From: Myotis daubentonii
Taxonomy: Eukaryota > Chordata > Mammalia > Chiroptera > Vespertilionidae
DNA: 64,000 nucleotides
Direction of reading: 5' to 3'
NCBI RefSeq assembly: GCF_963259705.1
Contig: NC_081844.1
Location: 30,334,294-30,398,293, forward strand
The translations under genes and the position numbers were made by a program. The notes under the pieces are model-generated. The model saw nothing but the letters and a program-made list of their open reading frames with translations, made no database searches and was not told the DNA's origin. Every line of letters starts with the position of its first letter. Position 1 is the stretch's first letter. Positions 21,960 to 33,245 of this stretch are shown piece after piece.

Positions 21960-22180
21960 GCTTTAGCCAGCATTTCCCGAGTGCCTACTGTGTGCCAGGC
22001 CCGGTGCTGGGCCCCGGGTACCCATCGGTGAATCAGATGGAGACTACTTGCCTTAGCCTGACCTTTCCATGGGCTGTGTGACCTTGGGGCCCTGCCTCTG
22101 GAGGTCTGGGTCTTGGTTTTCTGCATCTGGAAAATGGGATGGCGTTTACATCCCTCCCACAGGAGGTTAGAGAATTTCTA
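21960..22180. repeat. L2 (-) fragment followed by MIR (+) fragment
   Basis: 21970-22045 has 'gtgcctactgtgtgccaggcc' (antisense L2). 22065-22165 has 'ttttctgcatctggaaaatg' (MIR). Confidence 0.65.
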
Positions 22181-22239
22181 AGAGATGCCTGTTGCAGAGC
22201 GAGTGTCCCTAGACACGTGGCATCAGGGTTCCCCCCACC

Positions 22240-22440
22240 CTGCTTTGCACTGGAGACATTGGGGCTGGACCATTCTCTGTGGGGGGGCCCTCCTGCACAC
22301 TGTGGGGCATTGAGCAGCATTCCTGACCCCCACCCACTCGTTACCAGGAGCACTCCCCGTCATGGCAACCACAGATGGTCCTAGACACCGCCAAGTGTCC
22401 CCTGGAGGGCAGAGTTGCCTCCTGGTGAGAACCCCTGCTT
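22240..22440 (-). repeat. Old hAT-Charlie-type MITE fragment
   Basis: Reverse of the family at 14690-14870: 'gagcagcattcctgaccccc', 'gtcatggcaaccacagatgg', ending 'ctggtgagaacccctg'. Confidence 0.65.
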
Positions 22441-22502
22441 GGCAATATTAATTCTTAGAAATGAGTTTGCTGGGCTAAAGCATCTGGATGCCCACAGTTT
22501 TT

Positions 22503-22800
22503 ATTTATTTATTTATTTGTTTATTTGTTTGTTTGTTTGTTTGTTTATGTTGTTACTGTTGTTAATCCTCACCAGAGGATATTTTTCCATTGATTTTTTA
22601 GAGACAGTGGAAGAGAGGGGGAGAGACAGAGAGAAACACTGATGTGAGAGAGACACATCGATTGGTTGCCTCCCGCACACACTCTGCCTGGGCCAGTGAT
22701 TGAGCCTGCAACTGAGATACGTGCCCTTGACTGGAACTCGAACTCAGGACTCTTTAGTCCGCAGGCTACGCTCTAAGCCACTGCACAAACCAGCCAGGGC
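22503..22800 (-). repeat. Ves SINE
   Basis: Minus-strand SINE with a TTTA/TTTG-rich tail and the 'ccagaggatatttttccattg' variant, flanked by target duplications 'cccacagttttt' (22491-22502) and 'cccacagtttta' (22801-22812). Confidence 0.92.
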
Positions 22801-22812
22801 CCCACAGTTTTA

Positions 22813-23374
22813 AAAAACTGACAGATGTCAACTGGGCCTTTGCCTTTTCACACCCTTAATGGCAAGATTGCGAAGCTGTAACGATGACCCTCCCCATTAC
22901 TGGCCGTATCATAACGGATGAGACCACACATTCCCTGGCCCAAGGTGAGACTGCAGGAAGGACTTCCCACGGCAGTTCCTCCTCCTCTACCCCAGCCCCA
23001 GCCTCTGCAGCAGGGGGGTGGGGCGGGGGGGGGGAAGCCCACTCCCTCCCTTGTCCTGGGGAGGGGGGAGGAGTCTGACGGAGGAGCTGGCCCTCCTTAG
23101 CGAGAGAAATATTCTGCTTCGAGCTGAGGCTCTGATGGGGCTTCCTTCACTGGCTGGAGAAGGGAGGGACAAAAATAGCAGGAGTGGGGGCTCTGAATGT
23201 TGGGGCGTCCCTGTCTCTGGCACAGAGAAGGAGAACTCTGGACGGTCTCTGACCAGCAGTCCATGCCCTGGCCCAGAAGGGGCACGGCCCCGTCCTGTTC
23301 CGCTTGCTGCAGAGTGGTGCGCTGCAGGGCAGAGACCACGGTTGCTTGAGGGCCAGATGTTGAGGTCCTTGGGT
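22813..23374. other. Unique GC-rich intergenic sequence
   Basis: G-rich runs near 23005-23075; no gene recognised. Confidence 0.45.
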
Positions 23375-23690
23375 CCCTAGCACCCCTCACCCCAAGCATT
23401 CATCACTCATTCACTGTTTCCTGCTCCCTCATCAGTGCTCTGACCTGTTCGGGCTGGGGACATAGCAAGGACCGAGACAGATCTGGCCCTGTCCTCCCAG
23501 GGCTCACAGTCCAGGCGGGAAATGGACATGTGACCTGGCTGGTGAGAGCTCTAATGGGGGCTTTCGGGCAGCCGCAGAGCCAGCGGGGCCCCTGCCCAGC
23601 CTGGAGGTCAGGGGAGATGACTTCTAAGCTGAGCCTGGAAGAGGAAGGCGGGTAAGTTGGCTGAAGGTGGAGAGCAGGGAGCCTGATCGG
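23375..23690 (-). repeat. L2 LINE 3' region
   Basis: 'cattcatcactcattcact', 'ctgtcctcccagggctcaca' and 'ggagatgacttctaagctgag' are in antisense L2 order. Confidence 0.6.
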
Positions 23691-23934
23691 GTTTTAGGAG
23701 CCCTTTGAGGGGAGTGGATAGGAAGGCTCAGGATTGGAGGCGGGGCGGCCAGGGAGGAGGCAGAGGCTGGGCCTGTAGGGGGTTAGTGGGAACAGGTAGT
23801 GGGAACTGGTAGGCAAACGCTGGGGTGGCCCTGAGATGGGAGTGGGTTTGGGGGCAACGTCGAGGATCTGATGCCCAGACAGGGGTCCCTCCAAGGCCCA
23901 GATGCAGGGGTGAGGGGGCCGGCAAAGGGAGCCA

Positions 23935-24185
23935 TGCACATGCCTCCTGAGCAGGCGGACAGCCCGACAGACGGCCTTTATCAGCTCCAGAGCCTCGTTT
24001 AAAATCGCACCGTGGCGGCAACAAAAGCAATTTGCCTTGTGAATTTTCATTCTGAATGGATGATCTGCTTTTAATCAAGCAAGGCGTCCCAAAACGCTCT
24101 TAATTACCCCGAGTCAAGGGCTCGGCTGTCATTTTGATGTCGAATTTCGGGCAGGCAGGCGTGATTAGATTTTCACAAAACAGGT
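23935..24185. promoter_or_regulatory. AT-rich island, strongest candidate conserved element
   Basis: Non-repeat stretch with 'gcctttatcagc', 'caatttgccttgtgaatttt', 'gcttttaatcaagc', 'cttaattacccc' and 'gattagattttcac'. Multiple homeodomain-like cores are spaced over 250 bases between GC-rich flanks. No coding frame. Enhancer role inferred. Confidence 0.35.
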
Positions 24186-24457
24186 TCTGGGGAGACACGG
24201 CTGGAAGAGAAGGATGTTGGGGTGAAGTCGGACATGGCTGGCCAGGATGTCTAATTTGGAACCAGGGGGGCAGGGGGTCACGGCTGGAGCCAGGCCTCGG
24301 GCAGGGAAGTCAATCTCAGGCTTAATTGTGTGGCCCTGGGCAAGCCCCCATCCCTTTTGGGGATTCAGTCTCCCGTCTTAAAACGCAGCTTAATGGTGTC
24401 TGCGTGGGAAGGATAAAATGAGAGAGCACTGGAAAACCTCGCAGCATCAGACAGTTC

Positions 24458-24640
24458 ATTCATTCATTCATTCAACCAATATTCATTCGACCTACTGTGT
24501 GCCAGGCCCTGTTTTAGGCACTGGACACTGAGTCACAGCCAAGATAAGCGACTTAAATGATGGACCTACTGTGTGCCAGGCCCTGTTTTAGGCACTGGAC
24601 ACTGAGTCACAGCCAAGACAAGCGACTTGAATTTGTTGAT
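24458..24640 (-). repeat. L2 3' end with internal 74-bp tandem duplication
   Basis: Antisense L2 end ('attcattcattcattcaacc', 'cctactgtgtgccaggccc'). The unit starting 'cctactgtgtgcc' occurs at 24491 and again at 24565 with only a few differences, giving a period of 74 bases. A MIR-like patch precedes it (24310-24415). Confidence 0.85.
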
Positions 24641-25245
24641 TTAAATTCCCACCTCCTGGGTCTAATGACAAACATACCACATCTCCCGAATTCTCAGATG
24701 CACGATTTTCAAGTTTTAACACGTCTGAGGTGGGGATATGTCTTCTCTGCCTGTTCCATGATTTAATTGGCGGGGCTGCTTTCTCCCTTAGCAGGATATA
24801 AAATAAAGATGGCTCTTCTACTGATCTCATCTCAGAGTCCACGGAACAGAGTAATAAGTACTCTATTCCGGCAGGGCGTGTCTGCAGGCAAGAAAAGCTA
24901 TGGAGGCAGGAATAAAAGGTGGAGCTTCAAAAGACTTCAACCCAAGCCGAGAGAAGCACTGCAGCCCACACCACACCGCGGGCCGGGGAAGTGGAAACGT
25001 CTGCATTGACCACATCTCACTTGGCTGCAGCGCATTTAGAATATGCCCGGCCAGCATTCAGACTCTCAGCAGGGATGGAGCTCCGGGTATCTGGGTTTTG
25101 ATGTCCCCTCTCACGAGGTCACGGTGAGATGGTGGGAGGAACTGAAAGCTTGGGGGGTGGCTACGTGAGGCGTCCCTGGGGAAGGTCCTGAGTTTTGTTG
25201 TTTGAATCCTAATGGGTAGGCTTGAACAATGCTAGGGCTGGCAAA
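24641..25245. other. Unique intergenic sequence
   Basis: No repeat or gene recognised; short open frames only. Confidence 0.45.
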
Positions 25246-25249
25246 CATG

Positions 25250-26060
25250 CCTCCTTTTCTGCTCACACTGTCAGAACCCTTCCATTCTTATGACATCAAC
25301 ACATGCTTGGTTTTGCTGCAGTAACACCCAGCCCCCTGTCTCAGAGGCTAATGACATCAAAGATTTCTTTCCCACTCACGTGTATATTCACTGTGGTTTT
25401 ATGGGGGCTGGGGATCTGCCCCATGTTACCTGATGCCAGAAGAGACTGATGGGGCCGCCACGGTGTGGAATATTGTTGGTCTCTGGGACAGAAAGAGAGC
25501 TCCGGGGGGCTCTCACTAGGGATAAGTGCTCTGGCCCAGAAGTGTCACATACAGTCCCACCCAGTCCTACCAATCAGAGAAGTGCAGTCCTATCATGTGC
25601 CCACGTGACGGTCAGCTATTGCTGTGTGACAAATACCCACCACATCTCTTTGCCGTTCAGCCACAAGCATTCAGTTCTCATGTACACGTCGGCAGGGCAG
25701 CTGGCCTAGGGTCCGATCTGTGAATTGAGTCCAGATCTGGTCCGTGTGTTTCTCGTCTTCCTTGGATTAGTGGCTACTCAAGACCTATTTGTCTCATGGC
25801 AAAGGCAGGAGCACAAGTGGGCATGCAGGAATAGGCCGTCCTTCTTAGGACCTAGGCTCAGAACGGGCGCACTGTCACGTTGGCTCGTGTTGCCTTGGCC
25901 AAAGCAAGTTACATGGCTGGGCCTGACATCGATGGGGCAGGGAAGTGTATTATTCCCGTGGAGTTTGGGGAGAGATTGAATGACATTTGCTGAGTAATAA
26001 TCGAATCTTTCATATCCTAGAAGGTGAAGATCAGGAAATACTTGGTGAGAGCATTATTCG
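25250..26060. repeat. Unclassified old repeat, probably LTR-derived
   Basis: 'tcagctattgctgtgtgacaa', 'ggccaaagcaagttacatgg' and related text match a widespread mammalian repeat that I cannot name with confidence. The stretch 26061-26640 is unique. Confidence 0.4.
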
Positions 26061-26639
26061 TTGCCACACAGAACAGAAGCCATAGGCATCAATGCCCAGG
26101 TTCTAAGTGGGAAGTCCAGGGGAAGGTGAGCTTCAGGCGTGGCTGGATCCAGGAGCTCATTTTTCTTTGTCTTTCTGCTCTGCTTTATCTGCATTGCTGT
26201 TCTCGGGCTCCATGAATCTTACTGTTCCTGGGTTAGGTGCAGCACAAAGAGCCTGTGCTGTGATTTTTTTTTGTTTCAGGTGTCAAATCTCTGAATAGCA
26301 TGTGACAAAGAAACAGCAACTTTCATCACTTGATTGACAGGTAAAATGCACAAATTATAGCCTTCTTTTCCCACTGCTCCCATCACACTCCTGGTCACAC
26401 TGAGCAGTTCATCTTCTGCAGAAAGCTCTCCTTTCCTCCGGCTCCCCCCTCCCAGCGTTTCTTCACGCACTACCTCCCACACCTCCAACGGGAATCTGAT
26501 TATACAGCCCAGTGTCGCAGGATCCCCGGGGGCCGGGTCAGAGTTCTTTGCATGAATTCCCCATCCTGTGATCCCTTTTCAGGTCTGCCCACAAATGCCT
26601 TTGCTTGAACCCAACTTGGCAGTCCCGGAACGTGAGCCT

Positions 26640-26720
26640 CTTGATTGAAGTCAGAAAAACAGGGCAGCAGTTTGCTTAATTGATTTGCTCTTAATTGGCT
26701 GTCGTCCCAGATGCTCCCCA
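26640..26720. promoter_or_regulatory. Short AT-rich island
   Basis: 'gcttaattgatttgctc' and 'cttaattggctgtc' lie 15 bases apart, two homeodomain-like sites in non-repeat sequence. Confidence 0.25.
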
Positions 26721-26930
26721 GGGGAGGGAGCAGGGCGGAATCTGGAGCTTACTTTGGGCACCTGCTGACCACCCACCCACCCCTTCCCCAGGCCGGCGGG
26801 AGAAAGAGCGGGACCCAGACCCTCCCAGCCCCAAGTGCTGAGGGCTAGGCCAGAGGGCGTGACCAGGTAAGGCACGGAGCTGAGAGCACTGTCCAGGGAG
26901 TTCAACAGACTCAGGTTTAAATCCCCGTTT

Positions 26931-27407
26931 GGGCCTGGCTGGTGTGGCTCAGTGGTTGATCATTGAACTATGATCCAGGAGATCACGGTTCGATTCCCGA
27001 TCAGGGCACATGCCCGGGTTACAGGCTCACTCCCCAGTGTGGGACGTGCAGGAGGCAGCGGATCAATGATTCTCTCCCATCATTGATGTTTCTATCTCTC
27101 TCTCACTCTCCCTTTCTCTGTGAAATCAGTAGAAATATATGTTTTAAAAAAGAAATATTATTATTTAAAAATAATATATTTTTATTGATTTCAGAGAGGA
27201 AGGGAGAGGGAGAGAGAGATAGAGACATCAATGATGAGAGACAATCATTGATCAGCTGCCTCCTGCACGCCCCCTACTGGGGATGGAGCCTCCAACCCGG
27301 GCATGTGCCCTGTACCAGAATCAAACCTGGGACTCATCAGTCTGCAGGCCGATGCTGTATCCATGGAGCCAAACTGGCGAGAGCAAAAAAGGAATATTAT
27401 TAAAACT
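26931..27407. repeat. Inverted Ves SINE pair, one nested in the other's tail
   Basis: A plus-strand Ves (26931-27146) carries in its A-rich tail a minus-strand Ves (about 27169-27384). The outer target duplication is AAATCCCCGTTTGGG at 26919-26933 and, with one mismatch, 27408-27422. The inner one is roughly 'aaaaaagaaatattatta' and 'aaaaaaggaatattatta'. The two arms could form a long hairpin in RNA. Confidence 0.9.
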
Positions 27408-27429
27408 AAATCCCTGTTTGGGCACTTAT

Positions 27430-27790
27430 CCAGTGTAGCCATAACTAAGCCACTCTGCGTACCTCAGTCTCTCCATCTGTATCCACTGAGGAGGCAGCAG
27501 CATTGAACTCACATGGCTTCGGTAAGGAGCTAATACACGAACAGCAGGGGCCAGCCAGCCTTTTCTGTAAAGAGCCAGAAAGGCAGCATTTCTGGCTCTG
27601 ACAACATCGGGTCCACTCCGCCATGGTAGTGTGGAAGCCGACATGGGTCGGTGAGCTGGGCGTGGCCGGGCGCCAATGAAACCTTATTTATGGCCACTGA
27701 AATTTGAATTTCTTATCATTTTTGTGTCCCCAAATATTATCCTTTCATTTTTTACCAACCATTTAAAGAAGTCCAAACCAGGTCCTGGCT
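27430..27790 (+). repeat. MIR fragment then MER20-like hAT element
   Basis: 27440-27535 has 'gcctcagtctctccatctgta'-like MIR text. 27541-27790 begins 'caggggccagccagccttttc' with 'tgtaaagagcc' and 'tgaaaccttatttatgg', typical of an old hAT-Charlie element. Confidence 0.6.
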
Positions 27791-27847
27791 GGCCCCTGAT
27801 GTATACACAGCATTGACAATAGTTCTCAGCTCATAAAGTCCTCAGCA

Positions 27848-27970
27848 GGCCTGGCCGAGTAGCTCAGCTGGTTAGAGTGTCGTCCCGTTACCCCAAGGCT
27901 GTGGGCTCCATCCCCAGTCAGGGCACGTACAAGAATCAACCATAAATAAGTGGAACAACAAATCAATGTT

Positions 27971-28027
<57 letters not shown>

Positions 28028-28055
28028 ATTTAAAAAAAGAAAGAAAGAAAAAGAA
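27848..28055 (+). repeat. tRNA-derived SINE, older subtype, with (CT)n
   Basis: 'gagtagctcagctggttagag' A box, 'gggctccatccccagtcaggg' B-box region, 'atgtttctcctctctct', then a CT repeat of about 50 bases (27974-28022) and an A-rich tail. Confidence 0.85.
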
Positions 28056-28262
28056 AGGTCCTGGCCAGTGTGGCTCAGTGGTGGAGCGATGTCCCAGGCC
28101 GAAGGGTTGCTGGTTCATTTCCTGGTCAGGGCACATGCCCAGGTTGCAGTTCAGCCCGCAGTCGGGGTGCGTACAGAAGGCAACCGATCGATGTTTCTCT
28201 CTCACATTGATGTTTCTCTCTCTCCCTCTCTCTCTAAAAATCAATAAAAACATGTATTTTTT
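28056..28262 (+). repeat. Ves SINE, abutting the previous SINE
   Basis: 'ggtcctggccagtgtggctc', 'cctggtcagggcacatgccc', 'gaaggcaaccgatcgatg', tail 'aatcaataaaaacatgta'. Inserted directly at the A-rich tail of the preceding SINE. Confidence 0.9.
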
Positions 28263-28299
28263 TTTTTATAAAAATGCTCAACAAATACTTACTCCTGTT

Positions 28300-28510
28300 A
28301 CTGTGGTTTAATGTAGAGTCGCAAGAGGGGTCTCAGAGTTAGGGGGTGAGAATGAAGATGGACCTCAAACATCGACTTTACACATGAGTCTGCTCCTCTT
28401 CCCAGCCATTGCACTCGGGGAAAGTGGTTTGGCCTCTGAGCCTCAGTTTCCCCATCTGTCCAAGGGGTATGGCATTTCCTCCCGAAGGCAAAGTAATGAC
28501 GCATCCCTTC
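28300..28510 (+). repeat. MIR fragment
   Basis: 'gcctcagtttccccatctgtc' landmark. 28511-29075 is otherwise unique, with short GC-driven open frames. Confidence 0.6.
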
Positions 28511-29928
28511 ACCCTCTTTTGTGACTATGCTGCTCTGTCAAGCATGCTCACCTCTGCCCTTCAGGCGTCCATGACCTTGCTCTCGAGGTCCCATCACCCA
28601 GAACGTCCCCCCCCGGCCCCCATTCACCGTTGCCTCTGTCTCATGCCTGCGGGTCAGCATAGAGGCTGCTCCTCCAGGAAACCTTCCTCCACCCCAGGGT
28701 GGACCAGAGAGCTTCTCTGGGCTCCCCCTCGGTCCTGTGCACCCTCTGGCCCATCACAGCAGATGCCACACTGGGCTGGAGTGTCAGTGCCACACCAAGA
28801 GGACGCAGGGTTGCGTCTGTTCTGGGTACAAGGCTGGCAGGGAGGGGACACTACAAACAGGTGTGTCCCCCCCAGACAAGAGGGACACTAGTAAGTGTAG
28901 GTGGTTTATGAGATGTTGTTTGTTGGCCCACACAGGTCATTACATTACACTGAAGAAAGAACATTCTTTTCAATTCTCTTTCAAACCCCCCCTCCCAGCC
29001 ACACTGTCCAGTACAATAGCCATCGGCTACACATGGCTATTTACATTTAAATTGATTACATGAAATTGGATTGAAAGCAGGTTCTCAAAGAGTTATTTGT
29101 ACACCCATGTTCATAGCAGCATTACTCACCACAGCCAAGAGGTGGAGGCAACCCGAGTGTCCATGGACGGATAAAGGATCAACACAAAGTGGTCCATCCA
29201 CACAATGGAATATCCAGGCTTCACCAGGAGGGAAATTCTGACACTTGCTACACGTAGAGGAACAGGGAGGGCATTGCACTCAGTGAAAGAAACCAGACAC
29301 AGAAGGACAGATACCGTGTGATTCCGCTCACAGGAGGTCCCTACAGGAGTCAGATCCATCGAGACAGGAAGTAGCAGGTGGGAGCCAGGGGTGGGGTTGG
29401 GGGGCGGGGAGGTAGTGTTTAATGGGGGCAAAGTTTCAATTTGGGAAGATGAGAAAGTTCTGGAGACGGATGGAGGTGATGGTTGCACAACAATGCAAAT
29501 GCAGTTAGTGGGGTGCACTTAAAATGCAGTTAGAAGTTTCTGGGAATATATCCTAAGAATCCTGAAACACCAATCAGAAAGAATACATGTAGCCCTAAGA
29601 TCTGGAAACAGCCCAAGGGCCCATCAGTAGAGGAGTGGATAAAAAAGCTGTGGTACATCTACACCATGGAATACTATGCAGCAGTAAAGGAGGAGGATCT
29701 CTTACCCTTTGCAACAGCAGGGAGGGACCTGGAGAGCATTATGCTAAGCAAAACAAGCCAGTCGGAGAAAGATAAATATCACATGATCTCACTTACATGT
29801 GGAATCTAATGAACAAAATAAACTGAGGAACAAAATAGATCCAGAGGCATGGACGCCTGGAACAGACTGACAGACCTCAGAGGGGCGTGGGGGACGGGAA
29901 GGGATTAATCAAAGAGCTTATATACACA

Positions 29929-30302
29929 CTAGAGGCCCTGTGCACGAAATTCATGCGGGGGAGGGGGGTCCCCTCAGCACAGCCTGCACCCTCTCCAATT
30001 CAGGACCCCCTCGGGGGATGTCCAACTGCCGGTTTAGGCCCGATCCCTGGGACCGGGCCTAAACCAGCAGTTGGACAATCCCTCTCACAATCCTGGACTG
30101 CTGGCTCTTAACTGTTCACCTGCCTGCTTGCCTGGTCACCTCTAACTACCCCCCCCCACCCCCCCGCTGGCCTGGTCGCCCCATGCAGCCTGCTGTTTAG
30201 TAGTTTGGTTGTCCCTCACTAACCCCGCTGCCGGCCTGGTCGTAGGCAGCCATCTTGTGAGGGTGTGATGTCAATTTGCATATCACCTCTTTATTATATA
30301 GA
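29929..30302 (-). mobile_element. HeliBat-type nonautonomous Helitron
   Basis: Begins CTAGAGGCCCTGTGCACGAA (complement of the Helitron 3' CTAG terminus, next to an A) and ends ...TTTGCATATCACCTCTTTATTATATAGA, the complement of a 5' TC start. Internally deleted, no Rep/helicase coding. Confidence 0.9.
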
Positions 30303-30537
30303 CTAGAGGCCCGGTGCACGAAACTTGTGCATAGGTAGGACACCTAGGCCTGGCCAGCAATCAGGGCCAATCTGCTGGGGAATGTCCCTTCCCCACCCCA
30401 CCTTGGCTGGCCTGGGGCCTGTGGGCTGGGGGCAGCTCCTGTGTTGAGCGTCTGCCCCCTGGTGGTCAGTGCATGTCATAGCGACTGGTCGTTTCGCTGT
30501 TCAGTCGATCTGCATATTAGGCTTTTATTATATAGGA
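30303..30537 (-). mobile_element. HeliBat-type nonautonomous Helitron, tandem to the previous one
   Basis: Begins CTAGAGGCCCGGTGCACGAA immediately after the previous copy and ends 'catattaggcttttattatatagga' before a T. Contains the 'gccccctggtggtcagtgc' motif typical of HeliBat. Head-to-tail with its neighbour without intervening host DNA. Confidence 0.92.
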
Positions 30538-30715
30538 TAGCATAGCCCATGGACACAGACAATAATGGGGTGAAGGCCTGGGGTAGGGCAGGGCTGGGTG
30601 GAGTGTGGCTGAAGGGAGAAATGGGGGACATCTGTAATATTGTCAACAATAAGGAATGGTTAAAAAGGTAAACTTTATGCTATGTAGTTTACCACAATTT
30701 TAAAAAATTAGATAA

Positions 30716-31065
30716 ATCCATACTTTTGAAATGCAGTTCCGCATTTGCGTTGGACACATTTTAACTGCTCAGAAGCCGCATGTCCCTGGTGGCTCCCATA
30801 ATGGACAGGACAGATACAGGCCATTTCTTTCATCGCACAGAGTTTATTGAGAGTGAGTTAAAGTCTCTTCACAGGCCTAATATTCCTTTTAAGGAGCGAG
30901 GAGGCCCAGGGCACACAGCTTGTGGTGGCAATAGGGCGACTCTATTAAACGGGTTTTGTTTTCACTGTGGATCAGTCAGCTCTTCTCCTCACAGAGGACA
31001 GAGGGTGCCTGGGAACAGCTGAGTCAGGTCTCTCCTCTGTTCACCACCCCCCAGGCCTCCCACAT
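30716..31065. other. Unique intergenic sequence
   Basis: Nothing recognised. Confidence 0.4.
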
Positions 31066-31069
31066 CCCT

Positions 31070-31310
31070 GGAGGTAAAAGCCCAAGTCCTCTCCACAAGG
31101 CCCTGTATGCCCTTCCCCCTCCTCTCCCCGCCTCATCTCCTCCTTCCTTCCCCTCACACACTCTCCTCCAGCCACATGGGCTTCCTAACTGTTTCTCCAA
31201 AATACCACAGTCCTGCCCCAGGGCCTTTGCACGGGCTGTTCCCTTTGCTGACAAGCTGTTCCTTCAGAAAGCTACATGGCTCCCTCGCTCAGTCAAATGT
31301 CTCTGTGGTG
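31070..31310 (+). repeat. L2 LINE fragment
   Basis: 'ggtaaaagcccaagtcct', 'tccagccacatgggcttcc' and 'ccccagggcctttgcacgggc'. Confidence 0.8.
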
Positions 31311-31549
31311 AGAACTTCGTTTTCATCCTAATTAAAAATTGCAAGTCTTGACCCATACTCAGAGCTTCAAGCCATCTCCTATCCCACCCTCCAGACAAGA
31401 GCCTGGGGTTCAGGATCTGGGACTCTCTGAACAGTGCTCCGCGGATGGGGAGTCCAGAATGCCCTGGCCTGCCCATGACCTTGTCCTCAGCCTGTCCTGT
31501 CCCCGGATGGCTCCGCCCCCTCCCTCCAGGAGCTCAGAAATTCGCCAGG

Positions 31550-31650
31550 CGCACAGATGCCAGACGGGAAAATTAATTGGGCCTTGCTGGGGCTGCTCTC
31601 CCTGCTCCCGTCAATAACAGCCGTAAAGCGGGATTTATGTGGCCGCGCTG
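31550..31650. promoter_or_regulatory. Short candidate conserved element
   Basis: 'gggaaaattaattgggcc', 'gtcaataacagccgtaaag' and 'gggatttatgtggc' in non-repeat sequence. Inference. Confidence 0.25.
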
Positions 31651-31799
31651 GCTCTGGATGGAACCTGGGAGGAGGGGCCGTGTGCGAGGAAAGTCAATCT
31701 CTGGCCACAGGAACAGGCGGCAGCTGGGGCTCCAGGACCAGAGCCATCTTCCTGCTGCCTTGGTCGAGGCTGCACCTTCCCCGCGTGCTTTTGGAGCAT

Positions 31800-31905
31800 T
31801 AACGGTTTAATGGCGAGGTGGGGGTTTATGTCTGTTTTAACCAAGAGGGAAACTGGCACAGGGAGGCTAAGCAACGTGAGGTTGCACAGCCGCTTCTGAC
31901 ACACG
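31800..31905 (-). repeat. MIR fragment
   Basis: 'gagggaaactggcacaggg' and 'gaggttgcacagccgc'. The rest of 31651-32334 is unique, with C-homopolymers at 32079-32112 and a short L1-like patch at 32125-32190. Confidence 0.6.
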
Positions 31906-32334
31906 CGGCCTTGGCTTAGTTTGTGGGACTGAGATGTGCCAGGCACAAAGCAGGCAGCTGAGGAAGACGTGCCCAGCCAGCTGGGGGGTGAAAGGTCACT
32001 CCGTCCCCATCACACTGCGGGCCGGACCCTCTGCTAGTGCACCTTCTTCTCGGCTCCACACAGTCATAGGCTGCCGTTCCCCCCCCCCCCCCGCCCCCCC
32101 CGCCCCTCCCCCCACACTTTTTCATTTCTTCTTTTTTCATAGTTGACATACAACGTCACAGTTTCCAGTGTAAGTCACAGACTGATTCATCTGGCCCCGG
32201 CTAGAGCTATCGATTGGAACCTGCTGGAGGCCTTGGGGTAGCTGATGGGATGCCACCGTTGTGCCCCCCTCCCCGCACCACCCCCCTCCCCCTTCTGGGT
32301 AGAGGCTCTTCTAGGCATCCCTGGGGAAGGAAGT

Positions 32335-32440
32335 CTGGGTTCATCCTGACTCTGCTGTGTGACACTGGGGAAGTGTCTTACCCTCTCTGGGCTCGGCTTC
32401 CTCATCTGAAAAACAGGGATAATGATAATCATGGACCTGA
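32335..32440 (+). repeat. MIR fragment
   Basis: 'tgctgtgtgacactgggg', 'ctcatctgaaaaacaggg'. The stretch 32441-33000 that follows is unique apart from a C run near 32625. Confidence 0.75.
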
Positions 32441-33004
32441 GCAGGAACCTGGAGCAGGCCCAGGCAGGGGAGCGTCCAGCCCTGGTGGGCACTCAGCGGC
32501 TGACATTTTACTATTATTCTTACAGTTTTTTGTTGCCCTCCAACTGCAGGGAGAGGCGAGGCCTCTGCATCTGCCTCTCCTTCTCCCTGGGGCCCTTTCT
32601 TCCATCCCTGGACCAAATCCAGTGCCCCCCCCCCCCCATGCAGGCACCGCCGGGACAGTTTTGATGGACATGTTTTTTGCACAGAAAAAAGCTGGAGGAA
32701 TTGTATTTTGCCAAAAGTGTCAGCTGGAGAGAAAATATTTCCTGCATCTCTCATGAGTGTTGATGTCGGAGAGCTAGTGTATTGGTGGGGGCCAGGGGTC
32801 CACACGATAGGGCCGGCTGTCCCAGTCAGCCCCCAACCGCCCCCTCCCCAACTATGCCCAGGCCTAGCGTCCTACCCCCCCTCTCCGGTCTCTGCCTGGC
32901 TTCTCCCCTTGGACAGTCCCCACTCTCTGACCCTCATCTCTCTTTCTCCACAATGAGGAAGTGACCTGGGAGCCGTGGCTTGAGTTCCCCTGGAGAGGGG
33001 GGTA

Positions 33005-33245
33005 GTGGGAGGAGCACTCCAAGCAGAGGGCACAGCTCATGCAAAGGCCCTGGGGCGCGACCGTGCATGGTGTGATTTGAGAATCCACCAGGAGATCCAT
33101 GTGCCTGGAGTAAGAGTGAGCGAAGGGGAGAGAGGGCGGGGGTGAGGCCAGGGAGGGAATGGGTGCAGGGACTTTGGGGTCACGGGGAGGACTGGGGATT
33201 TTATTCCAGGAGCACCAAGGAGCCCTGGGGGGGGCTTTGAAGGGA
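33005..33245 (-). repeat. L2 LINE fragment, antisense
   Basis: 'catgcaaaggccctggggcg' and 'ggggattttattccaggag'. 33246-33655 shows nothing recognisable. Confidence 0.8.

Larger units (their letters stand above)
29080..30715 (+). repeat. Nested L1 cluster containing two Helitrons
   Basis: An older L1 3' end (29080-29525: 'cagcagcattactcacc', 'tgattccgctcac', 'ggtgatggttgcacaacaatg') is interrupted by a younger L1 3' end (about 29526-29928 and 30538-30652: 'accatggaatactatgcagc', 'ggaatctaatgaacaaaataa'). The younger L1 is in turn interrupted by two HeliBat fragments. The old L1 tail resumes at about 30655 ('aatggttaaaaagg', 'ttaccacaattttaaaaaa'). Confidence 0.85.
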
